A stretch of DNA of 64,000 bases from Schizophyllum amplum (Eukaryota; Basidiomycota; Agaricomycetes; Agaricales; Schizophyllaceae), in assembly GCA_007026445.1 (NCBI GenBank), contig VDMD01000002.1, positions 3,038,001 to 3,102,000 on the forward strand. The letters are read 5' to 3'. The first letter of the stretch is position 1; every line of letters begins with the position of its first letter. Under the pieces are notes generated by a model. The model saw only the letters and a program-made list of their open reading frames with translations. It did not search any database and had not been told where the DNA came from. Below, one piece after another: positions 33,376 through 45,837 of this stretch. The position numbers and the translations under genes were made by a program.

Positions 33376-36300
33376 ATGGCGCCCAAGAATAAGGGAAAGA
33401 AGGGAAAGAAGGCGGACGACGACTACTGGTGCGCCTCTTCCGAGATAGGCGCCGAGCGCCCGTTGACGCGCGCCGCAGGGCAGAGGCCGGCGAGCCCGTT
33501 GCGCAGAGCATCACCTTCGATACCGCCGCCGATGAGTCCGATCACGGCATGGGCGGGGAGAAGGGCGAGAGCTCCTTTGCTGCGCTGAACGATGAGGGCG
33601 CCGCGAACAATGAAGACGAGGACTTTGGAGGTCTTATGGTGTGTGGTGTGCCGAGGGAGTATGAATGTGTGCTCACAATAGGATTCAGTCAGCGATCAAA
33701 GCTAGCAGCAAGAAGGACAAGAAGGATAAGAAGAAGAAGAAGGGTGGCGCAGCGGCTGACATCGACGAGGACGCGCCGGCCGGGGACGCCGAGGCGGACG
33801 ACGCTGCTGAGTCGAAGGGGCCTGTGCAGGTTACCGCAGACGATCTTGCGGACGAGGAATGGGGTCCCGTCAAGGAGAAGAAGAAGGGGAAAAAGGACAA
33901 GAAGAAGAAGGGCAAGGCCGCGAAGGATGAGGAGGAGGACGAAGAAGAGAAAGCAGACGGCGAGGCGCCAGCGGCAGGTGCGTGACTCACAACTCAGGGA
34001 TGAGCATCTATTCACTCACTTCTCCTCCCCCTCCAGAAACCGCCCCTGCCAAAGCTGAGGACGACGCCGCCGAAGATGAGGAGGGCGGCGAAGACGGCGG
34101 CCCGAAAGTCTTGTCGAAGAAAGAGAAGGAGAAACAGAAGAAGGAGCGCGAAAAGGTAAGAATTGGTATTACTTGTGTGGTCGGCCTCATACTTATCGTA
34201 TATACAGGCGAAGAAAAAGGCTCAGGCAGCAGCCAAGAAGGCCGCAGCTGGAGGCGACGCTGCACCTGCTCCAGAACCCACGAAGGCAGAAGAGACGACC
34301 GCTACTCCTGCGGCTGTCGATGAGGAGGACGCAGAGGACGAGGCTGGTGGCGCGGGCGACTCCAAAAAGAAGAAGAAGAAGAAGAAGGCGAAAAAGGAAG
34401 AGGAGCCTGCACCTGCGCCCACGACAGGGAAAACGAAGGGAGCAGGTAAAATGAGCGCGCTGAGGGCCATCATGGAGGAGAAGAAGCGCTTGGAGGAGGA
34501 GGCGAAGCAGCGCGAGGAGGAAGAGCGGCGGAGGATAGAGGAGGAGGAGAGGTTGGCGAAAGAGGAGGAAGAGAAGAGGGAGGCAGAGAAGCAGCGTAGG
34601 AAAGAGAAGGAGAAGGTGCGCTGCCAGGGCGTTCTCCACTTGCACCAGTCACTAATTCTCGACATTTCAGGCGAAGAAGGAGCTCGCGAAAAAGGAGGGC
34701 CGTCTCCTCACCAAAAAGCAGCGCGAAGAAAAGGCTGCTGCCGAGCGGCGCAAGGAGGCGCTGCTCGCGTCGGGCGTGCAGATTGAAGGCCTTCAACGCG
34801 GCGCACCCGCCAAAAAGCCGGTGTATGGCAAGAAGAAGAAGGGTCCTGCGGTGAAGGATGCGTCACCAGCACTTGAGTCGCGTCCTCAAACACCATCGTC
34901 GGTTGCGTCGCCGGCGCGTGCCGCGCCCTCACCACTTCCTGCGGCACCGTCTCCTGCACCGAGTTCGGAAGCGGCGGAGGGCGACGTGAAATCGGACTGG
35001 GATGCGGACAGTGATGATGAGGCGGCCAAGGCGGCGGCGGCGGAAAGCGTCAAGGATGAGTGGGACGCATCGAGCGAGGATGAGGACGCGAAGAAGGCTG
35101 AGGCAGCTAAGCCATCCTCCAAAGCAGCCGCCAAGGCGTCCCCTGCACCGGCCAAGGCGCCCTCTGTGCCGTCTAAGGCGGCCCCTTCAAAGGCTGCTCC
35201 TGGTAAGGGTGTTCAGGCTGAACGCATAAGATGTCGCTGAATCTGGCCCTTCAGCACCACCGAAGGCCGGTGCGAAAGCCGCGCCACCCAAGAAGGCCGC
35301 CGCCGCCGCCGAAGAGTCGTCAGAAGAAGAGTCATCCGAAGACGAGTCCTCAGAGGAGGACTCCGACGACGATTCCGACGATTCTGATTCCTCCGAAGAC
35401 GACTCTGACGAGGAGCTCACGAAGGCGCAGAAGATCGCTGCTCAGCGCAAGGCCGAGGCGGCAGCGCGCCGAGCCAAGGCGCGCGAGGCGGCGCTCGCGG
35501 CGGGGAGCAAGGATGACCTGCGCAGCCCCATTTGCTGTATTTTGGGCCACGTCGATACCGGGAAAACGAAGTTGCTGGACAAGATTCGCCAAACGAACGT
35601 GCAGGAGGGCGAGGCGGGTGGTATCACGCAGCAGATTGGTGCCACCTACTTCCCCGTGGACGCAATCAAGACGAAGACGGCGGTGTTGAACAAGGTATGT
35701 CAATAAGTGAGGGTGAGGATGTGACTCTTTGATACAAATGCTTTGTAGGACGGTACCTTCGACTACAAAGTTCCTGGATTGTTGGTCATCGACACACCTG
35801 GACACGAGTCTTTCACCAACTTGCGGTCTCGTGGCAGCTCGCTCTGTAATATCGCCATTTTGGTCGTGGATATCATGGTCAGTCTTTATCTACAGTCTAG
35901 TAAGTACCGATCTTGACTCTTCTTCAGCACGGTCTTGAACCGCAGACACTGGAGTCACTTCGGTTGTTGAGGGACCGGAAAACGCCATTCATCGTCGCGC
36001 TGAACAAGGTCAGTCTTCGCCTGATAATAGCCGTAAAGCCTCTGACGACGCCTCAGATTGATCGTATGTATGGCTGGGATCCCACGCCCGATGGCGCTTT
36101 CCGTGAGTCACTGGAAAAGCAGTCTCGCGCAGTGCAGCGCGAGTTCGAAGACCGCGTCGCCAAGACCATCGTCGCCTTCGCCGAGCAGGGCCTGAACGCT
36201 GTTCTCTATTACGACAACAACAACTTCGCGCGGAATGTCTCCCTCGTGCCCACCTCCGCCATCACGGGCGAGGGTGTGCCGGACATGATCATGCTGCTCA

Positions 36301-37780
36301 TCAAGCTTACGCAGGAGCGCATGAGCGATCGCCTCATGTACCTCTCTGAGCTGGAGTGCACGGTGCTGGAGGTGAAGGTCATCGAGGGGCTGGGCACGAC
36401 GATCGATGTGGTCTTGTCGAATGGCATTCTACACGAGGGCGACAAGATCGTGGTGTGCGGGCTGAATGGACCGATCGTGACGCAGATACGAGCGTTGTTG
36501 ACGCCGCAGCCATTGAGGGAGCTGCGTATCAAGGTAAGGGCGCGTTGCTGACGACGAAGGGCGCGCTGACGTTCTTCGATAGTCTGCGTACGTGCACCAC
36601 AAGGAGGTGAAGGCCGCGCTCGGTGTGAAGATCACGGCGCCAGACCTGGACAAGGCGATCGCGGGTTCCCGGTTGCTCGTCGTTGGGCCTGACGACGACG
36701 AGGACGACATGCGCGACGAAGTTATGTCCGACCTGACGTCGCTACTCAACAACATTGACAAGTCCGGCCGCGGCGTCTGCGTGCAGGCATCGACCCTCGG
36801 GTCCCTTGAAGCGCTGCTCGATTTCCTCAAGTCGAGCAAGATCCCGGTGTCGGGCATCAACATCGGTCCGGTACACAAGCGCGATGTCATGCGCTCGGCG
36901 ACGATGTTGGAGAAGGCGAAAGAGCTAGCGTGCATCCTTTGCTTCGATGTGCCGGTAGACAGGGACGCGGAGCGGATGGCGGAGGAGATGGGCATTCGCT
37001 TGTTCAAAGGTTCGCCGCGCTGCCGTTATGTTTTTGTATCTTTCCTGATAGTATTTTTTACTAGCGGACATTATCTACCACCTGTTCGACGCGTTCACTG
37101 CGTACAACAGCGAGATCGTGGAGGCGAAGAGGAAGGACGCTGCACCGCAGGCTGTCTGGCCATGTCGGTTAAAGATCATCGCGTGCTTCTGTAAGCGCGA
37201 CCCTATTATTGTCGGTGTGGACATCCTGGACGGTACGTTGCGTGTCGGGACGCCTCTGGCGGTAGTCAAGACAGATTCGGCCACTGGCAAACGGGAGATC
37301 ATCGACTTGGGCAAAATGTACGTATATCGGTCGTTTCATCTGCATATGCGCTGTACTGACAGGGTCGTCTAGCTCTTCTTTGGAAATCAACCATAAGACC
37401 TACGATGTAAGACCAGTTCAGCTTGCTAGATGCACACTCACTGACTGTCGCCTTAGATCGTCAAGAAGAGCCAGGCTGGCGGTGGTGTCGCGGTAAAGAT
37501 CGAGCATGCCGTCTACCAGTCGGCGAAGATGTTTGGTCGTCACTTTGACGAGAAGGATGAGCTCCTGAGTCATATCAGTCGGCAGAGTATCGATGTGCTG
37601 AAGGTTCGTTATATCTGCGGTTTGGCGAAACACCTGCTGATGTCGTCCTGTAGACCAACTTTAAGGCCGATGTGTCTACAGAGGAGTGGATGCTGATCAA
37701 GGCCCTCAAGCCGGTATGTTCATCTCATATGACGGTCTGTCCCATGCTTATGCCCTTTGCAGCGCTTCAACATATCATAG
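33376..37780 (+). CDS. FUN12: Translation initiation factor eIF5B
   Basis: Sixteen exons: 33376-33428, 33479-33638, 33689-33977, 34037-34155, 34208-34615, 34671-35202, 35255-35694, 35749-35877, 35928-36008, 36057-36533, 36583-37009, 37065-37317, 37373-37406, 37457-37603, 37654-37713 and 37763-37780. The 1208-residue product compares with about 1000 in yeast and 1220 in human. Residues 1-600 are the Lys/Glu/Ala-rich, low-complexity N-terminal region. The GTPase domain begins near 605 with [15 protein letters not shown] (G1), [12 protein letters not shown] (switch I), DTPGHE (G3) and NKID (G4, completed by splicing). Domains II, III and IV follow, ending in [16 protein letters not shown]. eIF5B joins ribosomal subunits and positions initiator tRNA. 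The last coding exon is only 18 nt. Confidence 0.97.
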
Positions 37781-38233
37781 TCTGCTCGTCGTTGTCGCTT
37801 TCTGTATTTTATCGCCATGCTAAACACGGATCTTCCCCATGCATTGTGTCTTGTATGTATCGAGTACTTCTCTGTACTTCCTGAAGATCGTTCAGATCTC
37901 GAAGAGCTTCCTGTTGTATCAACGCCAGTCCGAATGACGAAGCCGCTCTATTGGCTGACCTGGTTATTGTTCTGGATTCATCGTATGCGCCTGTTCTGTC
38001 AGACTTTCGAACCCAGATGCCAGCCAGATCAACTCGCCGGACGTCGAACGAGGCGGCGGGCAGGCACCGGGACAGCACCAGCCCTGAAGAGGCCGAGGCA
38101 AGCGGTCTCCAATGATGTGATCGATCAGTCCCAGAAAAATACAAAACTTAAAGCGGGCTTCGCACGAAGCTGATAGGGCGCTTGCTTCTCTTCCCTTACC
38201 TCATCACAGCCAGCTTCGTCCGACATATCCAAC
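37781..38233. other. Intergenic spacer
   Basis: 453 bp between eIF5B and the permease gene. Open frames on both strands have no recognisable motif and were not called. A pyrimidine-rich block lies before the permease ATG. Confidence 0.5.
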
Positions 38234-40544
38234 ATGTCCCCCTCCTCCTCGAAAATCGATGTCGACAGCAAGGCTCCGGCCGACCAAGAGGCCGTACGAT
38301 CCGTCGACCAGGACGAGCTCCAGCTGGTGAAGCGCCCCGCGGTGCACACCTGGGCCGGACCCGCTATCTGAGGGTGTAAAGCGCTATGGTAACTTCCAAT
38401 TCAGTGGCAATACTGGATGAGGGCTGCGGGTATCCCCTCTGACCGGTCGGGGTCCGTCATGGATGGCCGTCGTCAGAGGGCGATTGAGATCATACCGCTC
38501 GAACCTGTGTAGCTCACACTCGCGGAGGGAACGCCCCCAGTGTCGCCATTTTGTCAAAGCCCCTAAAGGGGGCTACCGGCAGGGTTTGCTGACGTTGTTT
38601 TGTAGCAAAATTTAGGGTACAAGCAGGTAAGGAAGGGAGGGGGTGTGTTGTCCTAAGCTGATGCGTCCGTGTAGCAACTGCATCGCAGCTGGCACCTTGT
38701 CGAGAGCTTTGCGGCTAGCTTTTGCTCGCTGAACTTCATTGGCGGTGTTCGGTGAGCTGCTGCGCATATTTATTTGCAGTGCGCATCAGTACTAACGATG
38801 ACTGTAGCGGCGCTCTTTTCCTGGGTCTTCTCGCTGGTGGCCCTGCGGCCATATGGTACGCTCTCCTCTTCCGACCCATCCTTCTCCATGTTCTCAGACC
38901 CACAACAGGTCCTCGTACATCATCACCATCGTCTGCATGACCATTACGGCCGCTGTCCTCGCCGAAATCTGCTCTGCACTTCCCCTGAGCGGGTCCATCT
39001 ACATATGGGCGGCTGAAAGTGCAGGCCCGAAATATGCCCGGTTCTTTGGCTTCGTCGTCGCCTGGTGGTCGTGCACGGCGTGGATGACCTTTGTGGCCAG
39101 CAACTGCCAGGTATGTAGATTCGAATATTGAGCATGTCTCTGTCGACTGACATATACAACAGGGTACGGCCAACTACATCCTCTCGCTGCTCGTCGTCTA
39201 CGAGGTCGACTTTCCGGGCGGGATGGAGTATGCGAACCCGAGATGGCGTGCCGTCATCTGGGCCGTATCGGAGGGCCTGCTTATGGTCTCGGTTGCTATC
39301 AACTACCTGCCTCCGCGTCTTTATTCGAAGGTCTTCAAGTTCAGCGCGATGCTGATGATGTTCGACTTCCTGCTCTGTGTTATCTGGCTGCCTATAGGAG
39401 TGTCGAAGACGTATGGCTTTAGATCCGCCAAGGATGTGTTCACGCTTGTCTGTGAGTAGTCTACTTTGATGGATCGCCACTTATCGCTTTCTGACGGTAT
39501 GTCTAGACAATGGCACGGGAGCTCCCACGGGCTGGAATTGGATTCTCTGCTTCTTGTTCACGGGCGGTAGCATGACCGGGTTCGATGCGTCGGGGCATAT
39601 CGCGGAGGAAACGATGAACGCCAGGTAGCATGGAAATACCACGATAGTGTGCTGGTCTGACTTTCCTCAGCGTTGTAGCCGGGAAGGGTATTTTGTACAG
39701 CGCGGTCGCTACCGGGATTCTCAGTCTCATCACGACCATCCTGTTCCTCTTCTGCGTTCCGGACCTGGACACTCTCTTCGCCCTCGCCGCGCCGCAGCCG
39801 TTCGTCGAAATTTACGCCATGGCCCTTGGTCGCGGCGGTGCCACTTTCATGACGATCCTCGCCATCCTCGGTCTCATTCTTGTATGTGTTTAGATTTCCT
39901 CCGCCCTCCAACCCTTTGATCTGACATATTCCATCAGAACACCAGCATCGCCATTGTTGCCGCCTCCCGCCTCGTCTTCGCCGTCGCCCGCGACGGCGTG
40001 CTTCCAATGTCCAAGACCATTGGCACCGTTACCGCCGATGGGCAGCCGCGCAACGCCGTCACGCTGTTGTACATCTTCGCCGCACTGATGTTGTGCACGA
40101 TCTTGCCCAGCACAGTCGCGTTCACGTCGCTGGTGTCCGCGGGGGCAATCCCGACGATCGCGGCGTACGCGCTGATTCCGATGCTGAGGCTGACGATGAC
40201 GCCAGGGCATTTCCAGAACTCGTACTTCAACCTTGGGAAGTGGGCGAAGCCGTTTTATGTGATAGCGTTTGTGTTCAACTGTATCCTGTTCTCGGTGAGT
40301 CGGATATGGAAGTGGGAGTATATGTGGCATGTTCACTGAGCGATATGTACAGGTGGACATCTCGCCGTTCTACTTCCCGGTGACGGACGCGGATTCATTC
40401 AACTTTGCCTGTGTGATCTTCGGGGCGGTGACGATCTTCGGGATTGCCAGCTGGTATTTCATACCGGAGAACAAGTGGCTGCGCAGGGAGCATGTACTCC
40501 AGGCTATGGCGGAAGCTGATGGGGAAAGAGCGAGGGAGGACTGA
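38234..40544 (+). CDS. Amino-acid/choline permease (APC superfamily)
   Basis: Ten exons: 38234-38326, 38606-38626, 38675-38751, 38808-38855, 38909-39110, 39163-39451, 39507-39624, 39671-39881, 39938-40294 and 40353-40544; 535 residues, typical of the family. The second exon has only 21 nt (QNLGYKQ) but restores the conserved pre-helix segment LGYKQxLHR. About twelve hydrophobic helices are visible, for example FVVAWWSCTAWMTFVASN, WILCFLFTGGSMTGFDASGH and YALIPMLRLTM. The SGHIAEE block around helix 6 is typical of fungal GABA/choline/amino-acid permeases. They import substrate with protons across the plasma or vacuolar membrane. The first intron is 279 nt, much longer than its neighbours, so an unseen exon there is possible. 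Confidence 0.9.
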
Positions 40545-40926
40545 GTATGTCGTCGTCGAGCAAGGCAGACACTGGCATAGCCTCCAAGTTCACATATAGA
40601 AAGTTCTTTCTCATTTTCTACTCGCTACATACAGGAGCACATCCAACTACCGTATGATAAACGTAGCTATCTGCTTACTGTCGTTGTCATAGACTTTTGT
40701 CTTCCAAATGCTGTCTATGTCAATGTCCGTCCGCTGTGTGACCGTTGAGAAGCACAATGCTTGCCGAAAGGGGATGGCTCATTCAGTTCTCGTGGCGCGT
40801 GATGTCCGCCGGTCCGTCGGACCGGAGCAAGTGGTCGCGGATCGCCGTCGCGCTCCTTGTCTTCCGCATCTTGTTTCCCGCCTTCATGGTCACATAACTA
40901 TCCACTTTTCACTTTTACGCCCCATC
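40545..40926. other. Intergenic spacer
   Basis: 382 bp between two plus-strand membrane-protein genes; 3' UTR and promoter. The last 30 bp before the ATG are pyrimidine-rich and are partly repeated in the inverted relic near 45.5 kb. Confidence 0.5.
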
Positions 40927-43900
40927 ATGTCCCATGACGCGCTTCCCAATGGCTCTTTACATCGTTCGAGTCGACCCTCCAACCTCACGCTGCGCATAGC
41001 GAGTCAGAACGGGAAGCCGCAGTCCACGCGAATGCCCTCCAGTCCGAACCGATCGTCACCTCTCCCGCAGTTCGCTGAAAAGGATACATCGCCTACGCGC
41101 AGGCTTTGGAAGCTTAATCTGCCCCAATCCCTTCCCAAGCCGTTGCAATGGATCCCCCAGCGCTTCACATACTCGAACATCAAGCCGGTTGTACGCTGCG
41201 CGCTTTCCGGATGGATATTATTAGTACTGTTTCTCATCCATCCTGTGGCTAGCACGATGGGACAGGTGCGTTGCTTCGATCATCGAAAAGCATTCATTGA
41301 CGATCATACGCGCAGGCTAGCTTCATTGTTCTCATAGGCAATACTCCTGTACTCCCTAGCCTCGAAAGAAATCTAATGACATCTGAAAAGGCTCTTTCCT
41401 CGCTCCGCCTAGTGGACCTTTCATTGCTACACTGGAACACGAAGTTCTTATTGTACTGCATGCATGCGTGGCTTGGGCGTGCGTTTTTGTCCCTCTTCAC
41501 ATTGAACGTGCTCAAGTCCTACTTAGCTGGTGCTGCCTGGGAATCAAGCTTGCATACCTGACGCGTCAAGAACGAATACCCTACGTTCCTTTCACAGAAG
41601 CAATAAGCGGGAAATATATCGAAGCAGCTGTATGTTTCCATTCCATGAGGGCATACATGCGCCTGACGTGTGCTCCCTTCAGCCGACGGTCATCATCGCG
41701 GTCTTCATATTCGTCGCAAGCAGCGTCTTTCTCTACATAAAGGCAAGACAGGGACCAGGACCATACGTGTTCCCAACTGTATTCGCATGTCTCTGCGTAG
41801 GTCAGTCTTTCAGTTAGTCAAACCTGACTTTTTATTAATCAGATGCAGACACGACCATGACACTTGCCGTATTCATGCCTTACCCTGCCTACTCGGTGTG
41901 TTTTGTCGTCTCAGTCCGACTCTGTCTGACTCTATCTTCTATCCAGGTCGGCAGCTATGTTGTGCTTCCTCTCGCCATAAAGGCTGCGGTCGCGCTTTTG
42001 TGCTCGGTCTTCATTTTCCCGCTCACTGTATCCGCCCAATTCACCACCGCTCTGCAAGCAGTCATCAGGCCCATGACCACTGCTCTGGATCTGCATCAAG
42101 CGGCACTCGCGACATCGCCGGATGACGAGGACTTTGCGTCGACGGTGGCAAAGCTCGCCGCCACCGTGAGTGGGGCAGAGAACGCACTTGTCCCGCTGGC
42201 AGCCTCCGGCCGACTGCTGTCAAGCGACTTGATATTTTGTCGCTTCGCCCCGGACGACTTCAGAGCTTTCCAAGAGTTTTTCCGTCGGTTGGTCGTACGC
42301 TCGCATGGGATGGTGATCTATTTCTCTCTCATCAACCCGGTCAGGGAGCGATTCCCTATAACGCCCGTGACGTCTCGTGTAGTGACTCCGAGGACGGAAA
42401 CGCCGTCATCTACTCGGCCGCCTTCGCCGGATCGCAAGGCCTCTCACGACGATCTGCCCTTCTCGTCGCGTACAAGCAGTGGACCGTCTAGCCGGCCGAT
42501 ATCGATGCTGACAGCGACAGGGAGGCAACACAGTCACCGAAATCGCCACCGCCATCATCATGGACACTCCCTGGCCCGCCACCTCCATCAGTCGCTGCAC
42601 CACTTGGCGATGACACGGCCGCACAAGACGGAGCCTACGGTGGGCGTGTTCGAGTCCTATCGGTATCTCAACCTCGACGCCCGACACTATCCGGAGCGCG
42701 ACTACGAGAATTACGCGGCGCAGAGCACAGCGTTGCTGAAGGACTGCTGCGACCCGTTGATCGTCAAGTGTCGGGAGGCGGTGGCGTGGATACCGCTGTG
42801 GCTGCAGGGTGTGCGAGCGCATAGATTCCACCTTTGGGGCGGGAAGGCGGCTAGGGAGAAAGCGAGGCAGGATTCGCTTGATGAGGTTACGCGGCTACGA
42901 ACGGAGCTTGATAATGTGCTAGAAGAGTTCCGGGCGCAGGGTCGGTGAGCCAGCATGTTTTGCTCTCTTCCTCCTCGTGTGCTTATACAAACCAGACTTG
43001 CCGTGCTGGATCTATATCGTCCATTCTTTGACCGTGACATGGAAGATCCGCATCTCGCGGACATGCCACCACACCGGCATCTCTTCCATAGTTATGTCTA
43101 CCAGTACCACCTCATGCAGGTCGCCGGCATTCTGATAGAGACGGTGAGTAGCATCATCATTATCCTCGAGACGCTGACTTGACGGACAACTTAGCTCGAC
43201 GCGATCAAGCAACTGGAAACGAAGCGCACAGACTGCCGCGTGTGGACGCCAGCGCGACGCATCCTGCGGTGGAATGTGTGGGAGTTTTCGTCGACGATCG
43301 ACGAGGAGGACGACGAGGACCCGGATGTGGTGCAGGGGTTGGCGCCGTCTGTAGAGGAGGACCTCGGGTTGGCGATCAGGAGGGACCCTGACGTTCTGCC
43401 GCCATCGAACGGGTTTGAGTGGGCGATGAACCATATTTATAAGGTTTTTGTTGCGCTTGGGGGAGGTATGTGGATTTTGCCTACGGTGGTGATGGTGGTA
43501 TTGATTTCAGGTCAGGGAACTCTATCTTCGCAGTTAAAGCGGGCGCTTTATCCAGTAAGCTGTCTGCGGGACAAGGTCATTCGAACACTACCTGACGAGG
43601 TCGACAGTTATTCTATGTATGCCGTCCTTTTTATCGAACTCGGCGGAGTTCGCATACAGTGAGTGTCTTCAATCCGGCGAATCCCATTCTTGCTGAAATG
43701 TGTTCAGCCAATAGCTTCAACTGGGCCATGTGAGCGCAGATACGTTCTCGCAGGCGGCTCAGTCACTGATATCATGGTCCAGTTTTATTGGCCAGCTGAC
43801 GCTCATGCGCTTCCGCGGCGATACCACCTTCGGACTGGTATCGCGTGTATTCACAACGCTGTTTGGTGGCCTGCTGGGGACGATTGTGTGGTACGTGACC

Positions 43901-45225
43901 GGGCCATGAACTTTCCCGGCGCACTGACGAGGCCTCAAGGTATATCTCCTCGGGTTCGCTCGACAGTGGAAATCCCTATGGCTTGGCCGCCGTGTGTGGT
44001 GTCTGCTTCCCTTTCTTCTTCTATGCGAGGTTGCACTGGCCGGGGCCTCCGATATCCAGCGCGATTTTCTTCGTGACGGCGATGCTGGTCATGGCGTACT
44101 CGTACCGCAATACTTGGTCATCTCTTCCAGGATCGCCGGGTTTTGGGATTGACATTGCATGGGTGCGTAGTAGCTCTGTCCGCTAGCTCGGGCGCGTTAG
44201 CTGAACAAGTACAGCGCCGATTCGTCCTGGTTACATGCGGTGTATTTGCAGCCTTGTACGTTGTTCTGCAAGCGCACGACGATCTGCTCCTGACGCTTCC
44301 GTTGCAGTATTTTCTCATTCCTACCGCCGTCGACAACGATACGGAGGCTGCAGCGGAGGACTTTGGCGACGACCTGCTCCGAGATCGGTGCAATCTTCTG
44401 CTCGATTGTATCCTTCGCGAATGTGCCACAGGATGTAGATACGCAGGAGATCCTGACCTCCCTGATCGCAATACGAAGCAAGCTGAAGCGATCGATAACA
44501 CGAAGCCAGAACGTTACCTATGAGGTGAGGGGGTTCTTCGATCTCAATGCTATGCATATGCTGATCCGGTTGTCTAGTTCTCCCTTAGGGGCAAGTGGCC
44601 TGCAGAGAGATATAACAAGATTCGGGAACTACAGATGTAGGTCCAGTACTTTGCCTTCCCTCGCATATCCGCTAATGGTTGAACCAGCCAGCTTGCGTAT
44701 TCTCTCTCACACCTGATGTCTGTCATCAAACATATGGACCCTGCATGGACCAGAGCCTTCCTTCGCAGGACACGCCTTGTCGACTCGGATTTTCAAGGGG
44801 ACGTTCTTGCCGTTATCAGTCTCATCTCTACGGCCTTGCGCACGGGGACACCGCTACCACAAATCACGCCGTGTCCTCTGCTCGACAGATTCATGCTGCA
44901 CTTCCACGGGCTCAACGTCATCCACAAGGAGTCGGAAGAGGACTACGGCCTGCCGAGGACCTTGACGCTGGAAACGCTGGAAAATGAACAGTATTTGTGA
45001 GTCTGACGTCCTCGATCTGTCGTTGTTAGGCGCTGACAGGTAGGACGCAGGATGTTCTGTGTGGGTGTATCCACGACCTTTAGAATCATTACACGCCTCG
45101 ATCGTCTTATGGTAGCGGCGAAGGAGATCGTGGGCGAGCAGTATCACATACACGGTGTGGGTCTGGACGGCGGGCATAGGTTCGCGCCGGCGCCTTTGGG
45201 GCTGAGGCCTTCGCGTGATGTTTAG
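40927..45225 (+). CDS. ArAE/BRE4-like (DUF2421) membrane protein
   Basis: Eighteen exons: 40927-41265, 41316-41337, 41391-41629, 41683-41800, 41843-41895, 41947-42944, 42996-43143, 43195-43465, 43516-43554, 43608-43658, 43708-43729, 43783-43890, 43940-44162, 44215-44255, 44308-44524, 44578-44636, 44688-44996 and 45051-45225; 1143 residues. Two membrane blocks flank a cytosolic region, as in fungal aromatic-acid-exporter-like/brefeldin-A-sensitivity proteins. Block 1 includes VRCALSGWILLVLFLIHP and the residues after it; block 2 includes GQLTLMRFRGDTTFGL, NPYGLAAVCGVCFPFFF and SPGFGIDIAWRRFVLV. LPPSTTIRR opens the DUF2421 domain. A His-rich insert (around 42530-42600) lies in the loop. The intron 41338-41390 must use a GC donor to keep the frame. 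Substrate unknown. Confidence 0.88.
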
Positions 45226-45837
45226 ACAAGGACATGGCGTACATTAGAGTACACTCACGCCAGGAGACATCGAATAGAGCTACCATTCACCATCCCCTGC
45301 GGCTATCCTTCCTTCGTTTCGATTCGACGGGTCTCATTCTGATGATTAGCTAGCATTTTTGTCGCAAGACCGCGCCTTGAAGCTTGATCCAGAACTTGTG
45401 CGTACGCGATATTTTCTTGAACGCGGGCAATAGCTTGAAGGGACGGTCGGTTGGGACTGGAGTGAATTCTAGTCAACTTCCTGTTCTGACTGGCCAAGTA
45501 TGCGAAGCGCCATGTTGGAGGTTCGACTTCAGTGGTGGACAGAGCCATTGGAAGCGCGTCGTGAGATATGATGCGCAAAATGAGTCTGGCCAGCCACAAG
45601 CCTACTGCCCCGCCTTTTGTCACATCCCAGAGTGGTGCTAGTGGTCATCAGATACTTATCTGCTTTCGAGGTTGGAAGTAGCGTTAACGATTATTCAATA
45701 ATCACATATGTGGGGGTCATGTCCAGATGCAATAATATATAAGTGCGATGCGATGAGTGCTGGTGAGCGCTAGTGAGCTATTATACAATGCACAAGAGTT
45801 ATGAAAGGAGGAACACCGAAGCCGTATAAGAGCCTCC
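45226..45837. other. Intergenic region with inverted gene relic
   Basis: 612 bp between the BRE4-like stop and the MED13 stop (convergent genes). It contains the relic described at 45425-45585 and an AT-rich patch near 45680-45790. Confidence 0.5.
45425..45585 (-). pseudogene. Inverted degraded copy of BRE4-like exon 1
   Basis: The minus strand reads SHDALP, then (frameshifted) a stretch ending in SQNRKL and SSPNRPS. This parallels SHDALPNGS, SQNGKP and SSPNRSS at the start of the gene at 40927. DNA blocks agree directly: GACGCGCTTCC, then AATGGCTCT after a one-base deletion; GTCAGAACAGGAAG against GTCAGAACGGGAAG; and CTCCAGTCC. The start codon has become ATA and the frame is broken, so it is non-functional as a copy of that exon. 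Similarity fades towards about 45310. It lies in opposite orientation some 200 bp behind the parent gene's stop. Confidence 0.8.

Noticed and set aside
38234..38373. Unspliced first exon of the permease reading to a stop at about 38371
   Set aside because: It would end the protein after about 45 residues; splicing at 38327 gives the conserved DELQL-QNLGYKQ segment.
40708..40926. Upstream in-frame ATG for the BRE4-like gene
   Set aside because: The added residues look like translated UTR. The inverted relic retains homology mainly from the 40927 start onward, which supports the later start.
43730..43782. Alternative splice acceptor for exon 12 of the BRE4-like gene at 43739
   Set aside because: It keeps the frame but gives seven extra residues; splicing the 22-nt exon 43708-43729 to 43783 yields NWAIFIGQLTL, which fits the family spacing.
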